This document shows, piece by piece, positions 22,269 to 30,102 of a stretch of DNA of 40,131 nucleotides (the stretch's first letter is position 1; each line of letters begins with the position of its first letter). The position numbers were made by a program, and so were the translations under genes. Location of the stretch: positions 1 through 40,131 of the forward strand of contig JAIUNK010000037.1 of the NCBI GenBank assembly GCA_020161845.1, read 5' to 3'. The notes under the pieces are model-generated. The model saw nothing but the letters and a program-made list of their open reading frames with translations. It was not told the origin of the DNA and searched no databases. This stretch comes from Actinomycetota bacterium. GTDB lineage: Bacteria; Actinomycetota; Actinomycetes; Actinomycetales; Dermatophilaceae.

Positions 22269-23564
22269 CTACAGCAGTCGCATCCGCTCCGCGGCCTCGG
22301 TGAGTTCGGCGCGGAAATCGGGGTGGGCGATGTCGATCAGCGCCCGCGCCCGTGCCTTGTTGGTCCGGCCGCGCAGCTGGGCTACGCCGTACTCCGTCAC
22401 CACGTAGTTCACGTCGTTCTTGCCGGTGGTCACGTGCGCACCGGGGGTGAGCGTCGGCACGATCCGGCTGATCGTGTCGTTCTTGGCGGTCGAGGGCAGC
22501 ACGATGAAGGCCTTGCCGCCGGCGGACCGGTTGGCCCCCCGGGTGAAGTCGACCTGCCCGCCGGTCCCGGAGTACGGCGTGAAACCCATCGACTCCGAAC
22601 AGCATTGCCCGAAAAGGTCGACCTGCATGGTGGCGTTGACCGTGTGCATCCCGTCATGCATGCCGATCCGGAACGGGTCGTTGACGACGTCGACGGGATG
22701 CATCTGCACCGCCGGATTGTGGTCCATGAAGTCGTAGAGACGCTGGCTGCCCAGCGCAAAGGTGGCCCGCATGTGCCCGCGCTCGATGTTCTTCTTCCGG
22801 TTCGTCACCACCCCGGCCTCGACCAGCGACAGGATGCCATCGCCCATCATTTCGGTGTGGATGCCCAGGTCGCGGCGGTCGGTCAACTGCATGACGACCG
22901 CATCGGGAATGGCGCCATAACCGATCTGCAGCGTCGCCCCGTCCGGGATCATGTCCGCGACGTAGCCGCCGATCGCCTTCTGCACCGGACCGATCTGCGG
23001 CAGACCCACCGCCGTGACGGGCTGGTCGTCCTCGACCACCGCGGTGACGTCATCGATGTGAATGTGGCAGTCCCCGTAGGCGAACGGCACCCCGGGGTTG
23101 ACCTCCAGGATGACCACGCGCGCCCGCTTCAGCGCCGCCATCGTGTAATCCGTGGCCAGGCTGATCGAGAAGTAGCCATGCTTGTCCATCGGCGAGGCCA
23201 TCGTGACCGCGACGTCGCACGGGAAGAACCCGTCCCGGATGAAACCGGCCGACTCGAAGAAGAAGTGCGGGTAGTACTCGACCCAGCCCTCCTGCGCCGC
23301 CGCGCGGGTGGGGGCGTTCAGGAAGTACGCCGTGTGCCGCACGTTCTGCACGGTCTCGGGGTCGATGTAGTCGAACCGGCGCAGCGGCAGAATCTGCGCG
23401 ACCGTCACGCCGTGCTTTTCCCGGCGTCGATCGGAGAGGGCCTGCAGGATCGCCGGCGGTTCGCCCGCACCGGTCGGCACCACGACCGTGTCGCCGTCGC
23501 CGATCAGGTCGATCACGTCGTGGGCGGGCCGACGCTTCGCGGCGTAGGCATCCTGCGCAGTCAT
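22269..23564 (-). CDS. Acetyl-CoA hydrolase/CoA-transferase family protein
   Basis: A 431-residue protein of the acetyl-CoA hydrolase/4-hydroxybutyrate CoA-transferase family. Two CoA-transferase-like domains are present. Markers include GDTVVVPTGAGEPPAILQAL, VAVTMASPMDKHGYFSIS, the catalytic Glu in LGIHTEMMGDGILSLVEAG, and the C-terminal TEYGVAQLRGRTNKARA. Enzymes of this class move CoA from acetyl-CoA or butyryl-CoA to small acids through a glutamyl-CoA intermediate. The acid acceptor cannot be read from sequence. The ATG at 23564 has GAGGAG upstream. Three 19-base tandem repeats lie right before it. Confidence 0.9.
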   Translation of the reverse strand: MTAQDAYAAKRRPAHDVIDLIGDGDTVVVPTGAGEPPAILQALSDRRREKHGVTVAQILPLRRFDYIDPETVQNVRHTAYFLNAPTRAAAQEGWVEYYPHFFFESAGFIRDGFFPCDVAVTMASPMDKHGYFSISLATDYTMAALKRARVVILEVNPGVPFAYGDCHIHIDDVTAVVEDDQPVTAVGLPQIGPVQKAIGGYVADMIPDGATLQIGYGAIPDAVVMQLTDRRDLGIHTEMMGDGILSLVEAGVVTNRKKNIERGHMRATFALGSQRLYDFMDHNPAVQMHPVDVVNDPFRIGMHDGMHTVNATMQVDLFGQCCSESMGFTPYSGTGGQVDFTRGANRSAGGKAFIVLPSTAKNDTISRIVPTLTPGAHVTTGKNDVNYVVTEYGVAQLRGRTNKARARALIDIAHPDFRAELTEAAERMRLL

Positions 23565-23586
23565 GGCGGCTCCTCGGGGCTCGGGG

Positions 23587-23643
23587 ACGGCTCGTCGGTG
23601 CGGGAACGGCTCGTCGGTGCGGGAACAACTCGTCGGCACGGAA
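23587..23643 (-). repeat. Three 19-bp tandem repeats upstream of the CoA-transferase gene
   Basis: ACGGCTCGTCGGTGCGGGA occurs twice in tandem (23587-23605, 23606-23624), followed by a diverged third unit (23625-23643). The array lies 23 bases before the CoA-transferase ATG, in its leader or promoter. Confidence 0.8.
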
Positions 23644-23709
23644 CCGCTCGGCTCAGGACACCGTAACCGACGGCGGGGCCCACCAGCGGCGATCGTGGTG
23701 ACGCGGGGT

Positions 23710-24615
23710 TCACCAGCGCCAGGTCAGGCCGGCGACACCCGGGGCCAGATCGGTGAACAGCACCGTCACGCACGGGGACGTCACCAGCACCGGCGTGGAC
23801 CGGACCTGGTCGGTGCGCATCGGTCGCTCGAACCGCTCGACCGTGGTCGGCAGCCGGTCCGGATGGAACGTGATGCTGACCAGGTAGAGCGGCATGGCCC
23901 GCATCAGCCCGCGCTCCCAGCGGGTGGAGTTAGGGGCCAGGCCGCCGGGCGTGCACTCGAACTCGATGAGCAGCGTCTCGCCCTCGTCCAGGGCATGGTC
24001 GAGCAGCACCTCTACCATGACCAGGCGCTCGTCCGGGGAGACGATCGTGCGACCCAACGTGCAGCCCATCAACGGGGTGATGGTCGGCGGTGCCCCGCGC
24101 GAGCCGTCCGGGGCGTCGTCGTCCATCCAGAACGACATGGCGAACCGCTCGGTCCCGGCCTTGGCGCAGCGCACCAGCATCCGGACCCGATTACGAACCT
24201 GGCGACCGGCGGCGTCGAGTTCGACCAGATCCTGATAGGACAGCCGGTCCAGCCCATCCTCGTAGGCCAGCCCCAGGCGCTCGACCAGCGCGGCCATCGT
24301 GCGGTTGGGGCCGTTGAGCTCGTACAACTCGTCCAGGCTGTACGTCGTGGCGGCCGGCCGCGACGGCAACGTGGCCAACAACACCCCAGGGGACAGCCCG
24401 AGGATGACCTCGAGCTCCTCGAGCGCAGCCAGGGAGGAGGCGCGTTCCGGCCGGCGGCGCCCGGAGCGCCAATAGCTCAACGTCGCGACGGACAGCCGGT
24501 GGCCCCGCGCGGCCAGGGCCCGGCGGATCGCGTCGAGGCTGAGCCTCGAGGCGGTCACGGCGGCGCCGAAAGCCTGCGCGAACTCGCTGCGGGTGGCGCC
24601 ATTGGGGTCGGTCAC
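23710..24615 (-). CDS. XRE-type transcriptional regulator
   Basis: A 301-residue protein. Residues of about 8-65 form a Cro/C1-like helix-turn-helix (AQAFGAAVTASRLSLDAIRR, then LSVATLSYWRSGRRRPERAS). The rest is a long C-terminal region with no family I can name. It contains LDRLSYQDLVELDAAGRQVR and a possibly ligand-binding beta-rich part (FAMSFWMDDDAP, MVEVLLDHALDEGETLLIEF). The GTG at 24615 is preceded by AGGTGAG and is preferred over a start at 24687. A perfect palindrome lies 21 bases upstream. Its neighbour on the same strand downstream is the CoA-transferase gene, but the promoter repeats lie between them. Confidence 0.8.
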   Translation of the reverse strand: MTDPNGATRSEFAQAFGAAVTASRLSLDAIRRALAARGHRLSVATLSYWRSGRRRPERASSLAALEELEVILGLSPGVLLATLPSRPAATTYSLDELYELNGPNRTMAALVERLGLAYEDGLDRLSYQDLVELDAAGRQVRNRVRMLVRCAKAGTERFAMSFWMDDDAPDGSRGAPPTITPLMGCTLGRTIVSPDERLVMVEVLLDHALDEGETLLIEFECTPGGLAPNSTRWERGLMRAMPLYLVSITFHPDRLPTTVERFERPMRTDQVRSTPVLVTSPCVTVLFTDLAPGVAGLTWRW

Positions 24616-24956
24616 GGGGCGCTCACCTGATGAAACGGTCGCCTCGGCGACCGGGCGAGGCGCGCGGCACAGGCGCCGGCAGCGCACTGCGGCGCCGACG
24701 GCAGGACCCTGCGCGCGGACAGGCCGGGCCGGGCGGGCGGTTCGTCACGGGTTCAAGGGTAGGCCGTCTGCCGTGACGGTGGCAGTAGACCTCGCCCGCG
24801 CCGGGTCGTCCCTGTTAGCCGCGTTACACGTCTCGGACCAGCAACGCGACGGTCGATAGGGGGTTGGTGCCGAGCGTTGCCGCCACTCGGTCCATGGCAA
24901 CCTTAGGGTGAGTAGGAACAACACCGACTGGTGTGCCATGCGTGAGGGAGGTACCG
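24616..24956. other. Intergenic region between divergent genes
   Basis: This 341-base gap separates the XRE-type regulator (minus strand) and the PPOX gene (plus strand). It contains the palindrome at 24636-24653 and a second inverted repeat GTCACGG...CCGTGAC between about 24745 and 24775. I see no gene. Promoters for both neighbours should lie here, but no clear -35/-10 pair stands out. Confidence 0.5.
24636..24653. promoter_or_regulatory. Palindromic candidate operator of the XRE-type regulator
   Basis: CGGTCGCC-TC-GGCGACCG is a perfect 8-2-8 palindrome, 21 bases upstream of the regulator's GTG. XRE-type regulators often bind such sites next to their own gene. The link is inferred from position. 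Confidence 0.45.
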
Positions 24957-25415
24957 GTGACCCCGTGGGAGACGACCATCCCGTCGGCGGAGTCGGCATC
25001 GCCCATGCAGATCCTCTCCGAGCAGGACTGCTGGGAGATTCTGCGTCGCCTCGAGTTCGGCCGGATCGCGTACGTCGTGGACGGCCAGCTCGACCTGGCC
25101 CCGATCAACTACGCCGTCCACAACGGCGAGATCGTCTTCCGCACCGCCGAGGGCAGCAAGCTGTCGGCCGTGCTCGCCGGTGACGAGGTCGTCTTCGAGG
25201 TCGACGAGATCGACACCCACGAGGCGGTCAGCATCATCCTGCGAGCGATCCCGCGCGAGATGCCGCACGACGAGGCCCGCTGGGCGGATCAGATCCGGTT
25301 GCGCCCCTGGATCGCCACCGTGAAGGACCACGTGGTCGGGCTGAGCCCGGTCCAGCTCAGCGGTCGGCGGTTCCAGCTGTCCCGCACCTGGCTGTCGCTG
25401 CGACCGCAGCGCTGA
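24957..25415 (+). CDS. Pyridoxamine 5'-phosphate oxidase-like flavin/F420-type protein
   Basis: A 152-residue split-barrel (PPOX superfamily) protein. After a 15-residue leader come MQILSEQDCWEILRRLEFGR, IAYVVDGQLDLAPINYAVHN, IVFRTAEGSKLSAVLAGDEV and VSIILRAIPREM. The end, RPWIATVKDHVVGLSPVQLS, is typical of Pyridox_oxase_2 members. These bind FMN, F420 or haem; the cofactor cannot be decided here. The GTG at 24957 has GGGAGG upstream and fits better than earlier starts. Confidence 0.85.
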   Translation: MTPWETTIPSAESASPMQILSEQDCWEILRRLEFGRIAYVVDGQLDLAPINYAVHNGEIVFRTAEGSKLSAVLAGDEVVFEVDEIDTHEAVSIILRAIPREMPHDEARWADQIRLRPWIATVKDHVVGLSPVQLSGRRFQLSRTWLSLRPQR

Positions 25416-25470
25416 CTAGCGCGTGCTTGCCGCGCGCATCCGGTCGGCGAACCGCCCGAACTCCAGCGCG

Positions 25471-25534
25471 CCGATCGGAGTGTTGGTGGGGTCCCAGCCC
25501 CCACAACACACCGGTCGGAGTGCTGGCGGGGGTC
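25471..25534 (+). repeat. Direct repeats with an inverted half between them
   Basis: TCGGAGTGTTGGTGGGG (from 25475) is repeated as TCGGAGTGCTGGCGGGGG (from 25515), with CCCCCACAACACACCGG between them in inverted orientation. The unit can fold as a hairpin and may end transcription of the PPOX gene. Confidence 0.5.
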
Positions 25535-25616
25535 TTCCATGCGGCTCGGGGGCTGTTATCCACCGCCGCAGCCCACGGTGGTTCGCGCCGTCGGTGCCGT
25601 GTGCTGTGCTGGGCGC

Positions 25617-26342
25617 GTGACCACCACCGACGAATCCCCGAGCGACTCGACCACGGATGTCCCCCCGGACTCCGAGGCGCCGGGCCAGGCCAGCGACCTG
25701 CCCACCAGCGACCTGACCATCGACAACCTGACCATCGACGACCTGCCCGCCAACGACCTGATCGTCGACGACGACGGGCTGGCCCGCCCCTCCTGGGCGC
25801 GGGCGAACCCGCTGCTGCGGGAGTACTACGACACCGAGTGGGGCCTGCCGGTCCGCGACGAGCAAGGCCTGTTCGAGCGGCTCAGCCTGGAGTGCTTCCA
25901 AGCGGGGCTGTCGTGGGCGACGATCCTGCGCAAACGCCCGGCGTTCCGGACCGCGTTCGCCGAATTCGACCCCGACGTCGTCGCGGCGTACGGGGAGGCG
26001 GACGTGGCCCGGCTGATGGCCGACGCCGGGATCGTGCGCAATCGGGCCAAGATCGTGGCGACCATCGGCAACGCGGCCGCGACGATCGCCTTGCGCGCCG
26101 AGGGTGGCCTGGTCGAGCTGATCTGGTCCTTCCAGCCGGCGCAGACGCCCGCGCCGCGCACGCTGGCGGAGATCCCGTCCACCTCACCGGAGTCGGTGGC
26201 GCTGAGCGCGGAGTTGCACCGGCGCGGCTTCCGCTTCGTCGGACCGACCACGATGTTCGCGCTGATGGAGGCCGTCGGCATCGTCGACACCCACCTGGTC
26301 GGCAGCCACCGGCGCGGCAGCTCGGGCGTCTGGCCCGCGTGA
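25617..26342 (+). CDS. DNA-3-methyladenine glycosylase I-like protein
   Basis: A 241-residue protein. Residues of about 60-230 are a TagI-like glycosylase: YYDTEWGLPVRDEQGLFERL, SLECFQAGLSWATILRKRPA with the active-site Glu, AGIVRNRAKIVATIGNA, and RRGFRFVGPTTMFALMEAVG. Family enzymes remove 3-methyladenine from alkylated DNA. Three of the four usual zinc ligands appear lost: Arg-Cys-x-Trp is Arg-Pro-Ser-Trp, Tyr-His-Asp is Tyr-Tyr-Asp, and the C-terminal Cys is Ser (His in Thr-His-Leu remains). The N-terminal 55 residues are acidic and repetitive (TSDLTIDNLTIDDLPANDL). The GTG at 25617 is used. A zinc-free subfamily is more likely than decay, since the rest is intact. Confidence 0.82.
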   Translation: MTTTDESPSDSTTDVPPDSEAPGQASDLPTSDLTIDNLTIDDLPANDLIVDDDGLARPSWARANPLLREYYDTEWGLPVRDEQGLFERLSLECFQAGLSWATILRKRPAFRTAFAEFDPDVVAAYGEADVARLMADAGIVRNRAKIVATIGNAAATIALRAEGGLVELIWSFQPAQTPAPRTLAEIPSTSPESVALSAELHRRGFRFVGPTTMFALMEAVGIVDTHLVGSHRRGSSGVWPA

Positions 26343-26389
26343 GGGTCGCAGCCGGTCAGAGCGGGTCGCGCCGCCAGCGCGAAGCAGGC

Positions 26390-26434
26390 CGGGACTGACT
26401 CGTCCCGCAAGCGTCGCGTGCCGACTCAGTCCCG
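26390..26434. terminator. Candidate bidirectional terminator
   Basis: CGGGACTGA (26390-26398) and TCAGTCCCG (26426-26434) form a 9-bp stem with a long loop between the convergent glycosylase and hypothetical genes. The right arm overlaps the stop codon of the latter. Confidence 0.4.
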
Positions 26435-27478
26435 CATGAAGTCGTCCAGCCAGGTGCCCTGCCGTGCGTCCGCTGCGGAGTCGAGCCCAGCGTCCTCGTC
26501 GGGCAGCACCTCGGCGCGGGCCTTCCGTTCGCGGTCGCGGTGCTCCACCCGAGCCCGGCCGCGAGTCGCGCCGTGCCGGACGCCGAACCGGCGCGCGCGC
26601 TCACCGTCCTCGCCGCTGAGCGCCGGCGGGGGTGCCGGCTCGTCCTCCTCCGGGACCACCTCTGCCGGGGCTTGCCGGGGTGGGGTCGCCGCCGGCGTGG
26701 CGCCGGTCTGCTCGGGTCGAGGGTCGCGCAGGTTCACGACGTACGGCGCCACCTCCCGCGCGGGCGCGTCCGGTGCGTCGTAGGTGTACTCGGCGTACAG
26801 CGCGCCGTCCGGCCCGCGGAAGGCGACGCTGCCGAAGACGGGCTCCAGATCGGGCTCGGCTTCCTCGGGTACGCGGTAGTCGGTGACCTCCAGGTGTCCG
26901 CCGTCGGTGCGCACCCAATCGCGGGAGAGCACCGTCGTGGCCAGGCTGATCTCCCATTCCGGCAGGGTCAGCAGATCCTCCTCGGTGAGGCGACTGCCCG
27001 CCATGATGGTCACCGCGAGGTAGAGGCCGCCGCCGGTCTCCCGGGCGATGCGCAGGGCATTGGCCAGGTCACCCTCCTGGCGTCCGCCGAGACCGGCGAG
27101 ATCCACGCGGCGCTTGGCGAGCGGGGCGATGTGTTTGACGGCGGCCATGACCTCGGGGGTACGGGCCGCATGCAGGTGCAGCAGCAGGGCGAGCTCGCCG
27201 ACCAGGTCGCCACCGGCCGCCGCGCGCCACAGAATGCCGGGCGGGGCGTCGAGGCCGGCGCGAGTGCCGGGCGCGCTCCGTTCCAGCAACCCGAACTTGG
27301 GCGGCGGGACGATGTCGCCGCTGGAGAGCTGCAACCGCAGCAGATGCCAGGCGTAGCCGTTGGCCTCGTGCAGCAGCACGATCCACCGGGGCTGGATTCC
27401 GAGATCCACCCGATGCTTCGTGCCGACGAGGATGCTCGCGGTGACCGCGCTCACGACGCCCTCCAGATCCGACCGCAT
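26426..27478 (-). CDS. Conserved hypothetical protein
   Basis: A 350-residue protein that I do not recognise. Residues of 1 to about 210 look folded (LVGTKHRVDLGIQPRWIVLL, LLHLHAARTPEVMAAVKHIA, LANALRIARETGGGLYLAVT). The following beta-rich part has VFGSVAFRGPDGALYAEYTY. The last 110 residues are Pro/Glu/Arg-rich and probably disordered. There is no signal peptide or membrane segment. The ATG at 27478 is used; a GTG at 27490 would add four residues. Two large palindromes lie 60-120 bases upstream and could regulate it. Confidence 0.7.
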   Translation of the reverse strand: MRSDLEGVVSAVTASILVGTKHRVDLGIQPRWIVLLHEANGYAWHLLRLQLSSGDIVPPPKFGLLERSAPGTRAGLDAPPGILWRAAAGGDLVGELALLLHLHAARTPEVMAAVKHIAPLAKRRVDLAGLGGRQEGDLANALRIARETGGGLYLAVTIMAGSRLTEEDLLTLPEWEISLATTVLSRDWVRTDGGHLEVTDYRVPEEAEPDLEPVFGSVAFRGPDGALYAEYTYDAPDAPAREVAPYVVNLRDPRPEQTGATPAATPPRQAPAEVVPEEDEPAPPPALSGEDGERARRFGVRHGATRGRARVEHRDRERKARAEVLPDEDAGLDSAADARQGTWLDDFMRD

Positions 27479-27541
27479 GTGTGACGCCACACGGCGTACC
27501 TGCAGGATACGCGCCCCCTCGACCGTTCGTCGCGCCTCCCT

Positions 27542-27601
27542 CCATACCGCGGTATGGGGAGTGGACCGTTCGGCGCGCGTGTCCCCATACCGCGGTATGG
27601 G
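27542..27601. promoter_or_regulatory. Twin 16-bp palindromes, candidate operator pair
   Basis: CCATACCGCGGTATGG occurs twice, perfectly palindromic, at 27542-27557 and 27585-27600; the second extends to an 18-bp palindrome. The centres are 43 bp apart, about four helical turns, so a dimer could bind both on one face of the DNA. They lie between the divergent hypothetical gene (start 27478) and the transporter gene (start 27785). The regulator is not known; the GntR site beside the transporter is a different sequence. Confidence 0.65.
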
Positions 27602-27679
27602 CAGGCGGGGGTAGGGGTGGTTGTCGGGAGAGGAGGTGGTTGGCGCGGGTGGGGGCGGGGCAAGGGTGGCGAGATTTGG

Positions 27680-27722
27680 TTGACTGTTGACTGTTGACAG
27701 TCAACAAAGAGTGCGGGACAGT
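27680..27722 (+). promoter_or_regulatory. Transporter promoter with GntR-type operator
   Basis: The 7-base units GTTGACT, GTTGACT and GTTGACA are followed by GTCAAC. The core TGTTGAC-A-GTCAACA (27692-27706) is a perfect palindrome. A -35 TTGACA (27694-27699) lies inside it, with GACAGT (27717-27722) 17 bases on as a possible -10. A repressor on the palindrome would block the promoter. A near-identical site lies before the SDR gene at 30044, and a GntR/FCD gene lies between the two. Confidence 0.65.
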
Positions 27723-27784
27723 AGGGCCACTGGATGACAGCGGCGCCATCGAGAGCGAGGGGCGCCCAACCGGAAGGCTCCCTT

Positions 27785-29173
27785 ATGAGCGACACCTCCC
27801 TCGACATCCGCGGCCCGGTCCACGGCACGGCCGACGTCAAGCGCGTCGCGCTCGGCTCGACCGCCGGCGCAGTGATCGAGAGCTACGACTTCATCGGCTT
27901 CGGCACCGCTGCGGCCCTCTACCTCAACACCGCGTTCTTCCCCAGCGACGACCCGATGGCCGGCACGCTGGCCTCGTTCGCCACCCTGGGCGTGGGCTTC
28001 GTCTTCCGGCCGCTGGGCGGCATCGTCGGTGGCCACCTCGGGGACAAGGTCGGCCGCAAGCCCGTGCTGGTCGCCTCTCTGCTGCTGATGGGCCTGGCCA
28101 CCTTCGCGATCGGCCTGCTCCCGACGTATGCCCAGGTCGGCGCCCTCGCGCCCACCCTGCTCGTCATCGTGCGGATCATCCAGGGCATGGCCTACGGCGC
28201 GGAGTGGGGCGGGGCCATCCTGATGACCTACGAGCACACCGCCTGGGATGAGAAGGGCAAGTACACCGGCTGGGTCCAGGCCGGCTTCCCGGTCGGCCTG
28301 CTCATCGCCAACCTGGTCTTCCTGGTGTCGGTGAATCTGCCGGGCGACTGGGCCTGGCGGGTGCCCTTCCTGTTCTCCATCGTCCTGGTCGTCGTCGGCA
28401 TGATCATCCGCTCGAAGGTGCCGGAGTCGCCCGTGTTCGACGAGGTCAAGGAGTCCGGCGAGGTCGTCAAGTCGCCGATCGTCGAGGTCATCAGGACCGA
28501 CTGGCGCAACATCCTGCGCGGCATCGGCCTGCGCATCGCCGAGACCGCGGGGTACGCCGTCGCGATCACCTACATGATGAGCTACATCACCACGCACAAA
28601 CCGCCGCTGGGCACCAAGGGTGACACCATCCTGGCCCTCTGCGTCGCGGCCGGGCTGGGCATCTTCGCCACCACCTGGTGGGCCCGGCGCACCGACACCA
28701 AGGGCCGCAAGCCGCAGTACGTCGCGGTGACGATTTTCAACCTGCTCTGGGCGATCCCGATGTTCCTGCTGGTCAACACGGGCAACCGGTGGCTGATCGT
28801 GATCGTCTTCATCATCAGCTACTGCGTCAGCCAGAACGCGCTCGCCGGCAGCCAGGGCACCTGGTTCCCGGAGCTGTTCAACGCCAACGTCCGCTCCTCC
28901 GGAGCCTCGCTGGCCTACCAGATCTCCGCGATGATCTCGGGCATCACCCCGTTCGCCACGACGTTGCTCTACATCAACTACGGCTGGATGGGCCCGGCCC
29001 TGCTGTTCGCGGGGTACTCCGTGCTCGGCCTGGCAGCGGCCCTGATCACCGCCGAGACCTGGACGCCGGAGATCCGCGCCAAGGTCGCCGAGGTCATGCG
29101 CACCACACCGCGCGACGACCAGCACACCACGTCCCTGGCCGACGTCGAGGGCAAGGCCGGCGGGCGGCGCTGA
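27785..29173 (+). CDS. MHS-family (metabolite:H+ symporter) MFS transporter
   Basis: A 462-residue membrane transporter with about 12 hydrophobic helices. It resembles the MHS family (ShiA/KgtP-like proton symporters for organic acids and related solutes). Signature pieces are VIESYDFIGFGTAAALYLNT at the start, GGHLGDKVGRKPVLVASLLL in loop 2-3, MAYGAEWGGAILMTYEHT, and LAGSQGTWFPELFNANVRSS. The ATG at 27785 has GGAAGG seven bases upstream; an ATG at 27734 would add 17 unrelated residues. A repressor-type palindrome overlies its promoter. The genes downstream suggest that it imports the substrate of the SDR/isomerase/transketolase enzymes. Confidence 0.9.
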   Translation: MSDTSLDIRGPVHGTADVKRVALGSTAGAVIESYDFIGFGTAAALYLNTAFFPSDDPMAGTLASFATLGVGFVFRPLGGIVGGHLGDKVGRKPVLVASLLLMGLATFAIGLLPTYAQVGALAPTLLVIVRIIQGMAYGAEWGGAILMTYEHTAWDEKGKYTGWVQAGFPVGLLIANLVFLVSVNLPGDWAWRVPFLFSIVLVVVGMIIRSKVPESPVFDEVKESGEVVKSPIVEVIRTDWRNILRGIGLRIAETAGYAVAITYMMSYITTHKPPLGTKGDTILALCVAAGLGIFATTWWARRTDTKGRKPQYVAVTIFNLLWAIPMFLLVNTGNRWLIVIVFIISYCVSQNALAGSQGTWFPELFNANVRSSGASLAYQISAMISGITPFATTLLYINYGWMGPALLFAGYSVLGLAAALITAETWTPEIRAKVAEVMRTTPRDDQHTTSLADVEGKAGGRR

Positions 29174-29280
29174 GAACAATGGCCCCGATCCTCACCCCGC
29201 GACGGCCGCCGGCCCGGCCCCCACGGCCCGGCGCCCCGTCGCGACCAAGAGCGACGTCGGCTGCGGGATATCCTGGCCGA

Positions 29281-29928
29281 GTGACCCCACGCACCGCAGT
29301 CAACCGGCTCACGCTCCGCGAGCAGGTGCTGGACGACCTGCGGCAGGGGATCACCACGGGCCGGCTCAGCCCGGGGGCCTCGCTGATCGAAACGGAGCTC
29401 GCGGAGCGGTACGACGTGAGCCGGGGCACCGTGCGAGAGGCCTTGCGGTTCCTGCAGGAGGCCGGACTCGTCGACGGCGACGCGCGGGGCAAGCTGCGGG
29501 TGCACACCCCGTCGGGACGCGAGGTCACCGAGTTGTTCCACGTGCGGGCCGCGTTGGAGGGGCTGGCGCTGCGGGAGATCATCGACTCCCCGCGACGGGA
29601 TGAGATCACCGCCGACCTGCACCGGCACCTCCCGCCCGCGGGGGGTGGGACCTTCGTCGACCGGCTCAACCTCGACCTGGCCTTCCACGAGCGGATGTGT
29701 CGGGCCGCCGGCAACGACATCCTGCTCGGCACGTGGAAGCGTCTGGAGGATCGGATGCGGATCGTGCTGCTGTCGGTGGCCAGGGAGGATCCGCTGCCGA
29801 TCATGGCCCGTGACCAGCACCTGCCGATCGTCGAGGCCATCGAGCGCGGCGACGCCCGCGACGGCGTACAGCTCGTCTTCGACCACATGAACGAGGCCGC
29901 GAGCTTCTACCGCGACGCCCTGTCCTGA
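29281..29928 (+). CDS. GntR-family regulator (FadR subfamily, FCD domain)
   Basis: A 215-residue regulator. The N-terminal winged helix has LREQVLDDLRQGITTGRLSP, then LAERYDVSRGTVREALRFLQ. The C-terminal FCD domain has LFHVRAALEGLALREI, then LDLAFHERMCRAAGND. The metal-binding Asp/His set of FCD regulators is partly visible there and in PIVEAIERGDARDGV. FCD regulators release DNA on binding a small acid, sugar acid or related metabolite. The GTG at 29281 is used. It lies between the two matching palindromes at 27692 and 30044, so it is the likely binder of both and a local regulator of the transporter and catabolic genes. Confidence 0.9.
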   Translation: MTPRTAVNRLTLREQVLDDLRQGITTGRLSPGASLIETELAERYDVSRGTVREALRFLQEAGLVDGDARGKLRVHTPSGREVTELFHVRAALEGLALREIIDSPRRDEITADLHRHLPPAGGGTFVDRLNLDLAFHERMCRAAGNDILLGTWKRLEDRMRIVLLSVAREDPLPIMARDQHLPIVEAIERGDARDGVQLVFDHMNEAASFYRDALS

Positions 29929-30043
29929 TCGGCGCCGTCTGATCGGCGCCCCGTCCCGATCGGCGGCCCTGGCCTGACCTGATCGGCCGCCGGGCCGCTC
30001 GAGATCCGCGAGAGCACGTCGCCGCCGCGGTCCACGCAGCGTG

Positions 30044-30058
30044 TGTTAACAGTCAACA
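30044..30058 (+). promoter_or_regulatory. GntR-type operator before the SDR gene
   Basis: TGTTAAC-A-GTCAACA, 45 bases before the SDR ATG, matches the site at 27692-27706 with one base change. It is followed by an extra half (GTTG). The shared motif around the GntR gene indicates one regulon. No strong -35/-10 pair is visible around it. Confidence 0.65.
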
Positions 30059-30102
30059 GTTGCCTTGAGCACGGCGGATGACCCGCCGGAAAGGAATGTC
30101 CC

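Noticed and set aside
27541-27600. Possible CRISPR repeat pair
   Set aside because: Only two palindromic copies, too short, with a 27-base gap and no cas genes nearby; better explained as an operator pair.
27601-27665. G-rich tract as a small RNA or coding gene
   Set aside because: It is simply G-rich with possible G-quadruplex runs; no promoter, terminator or start codon context supports a gene.
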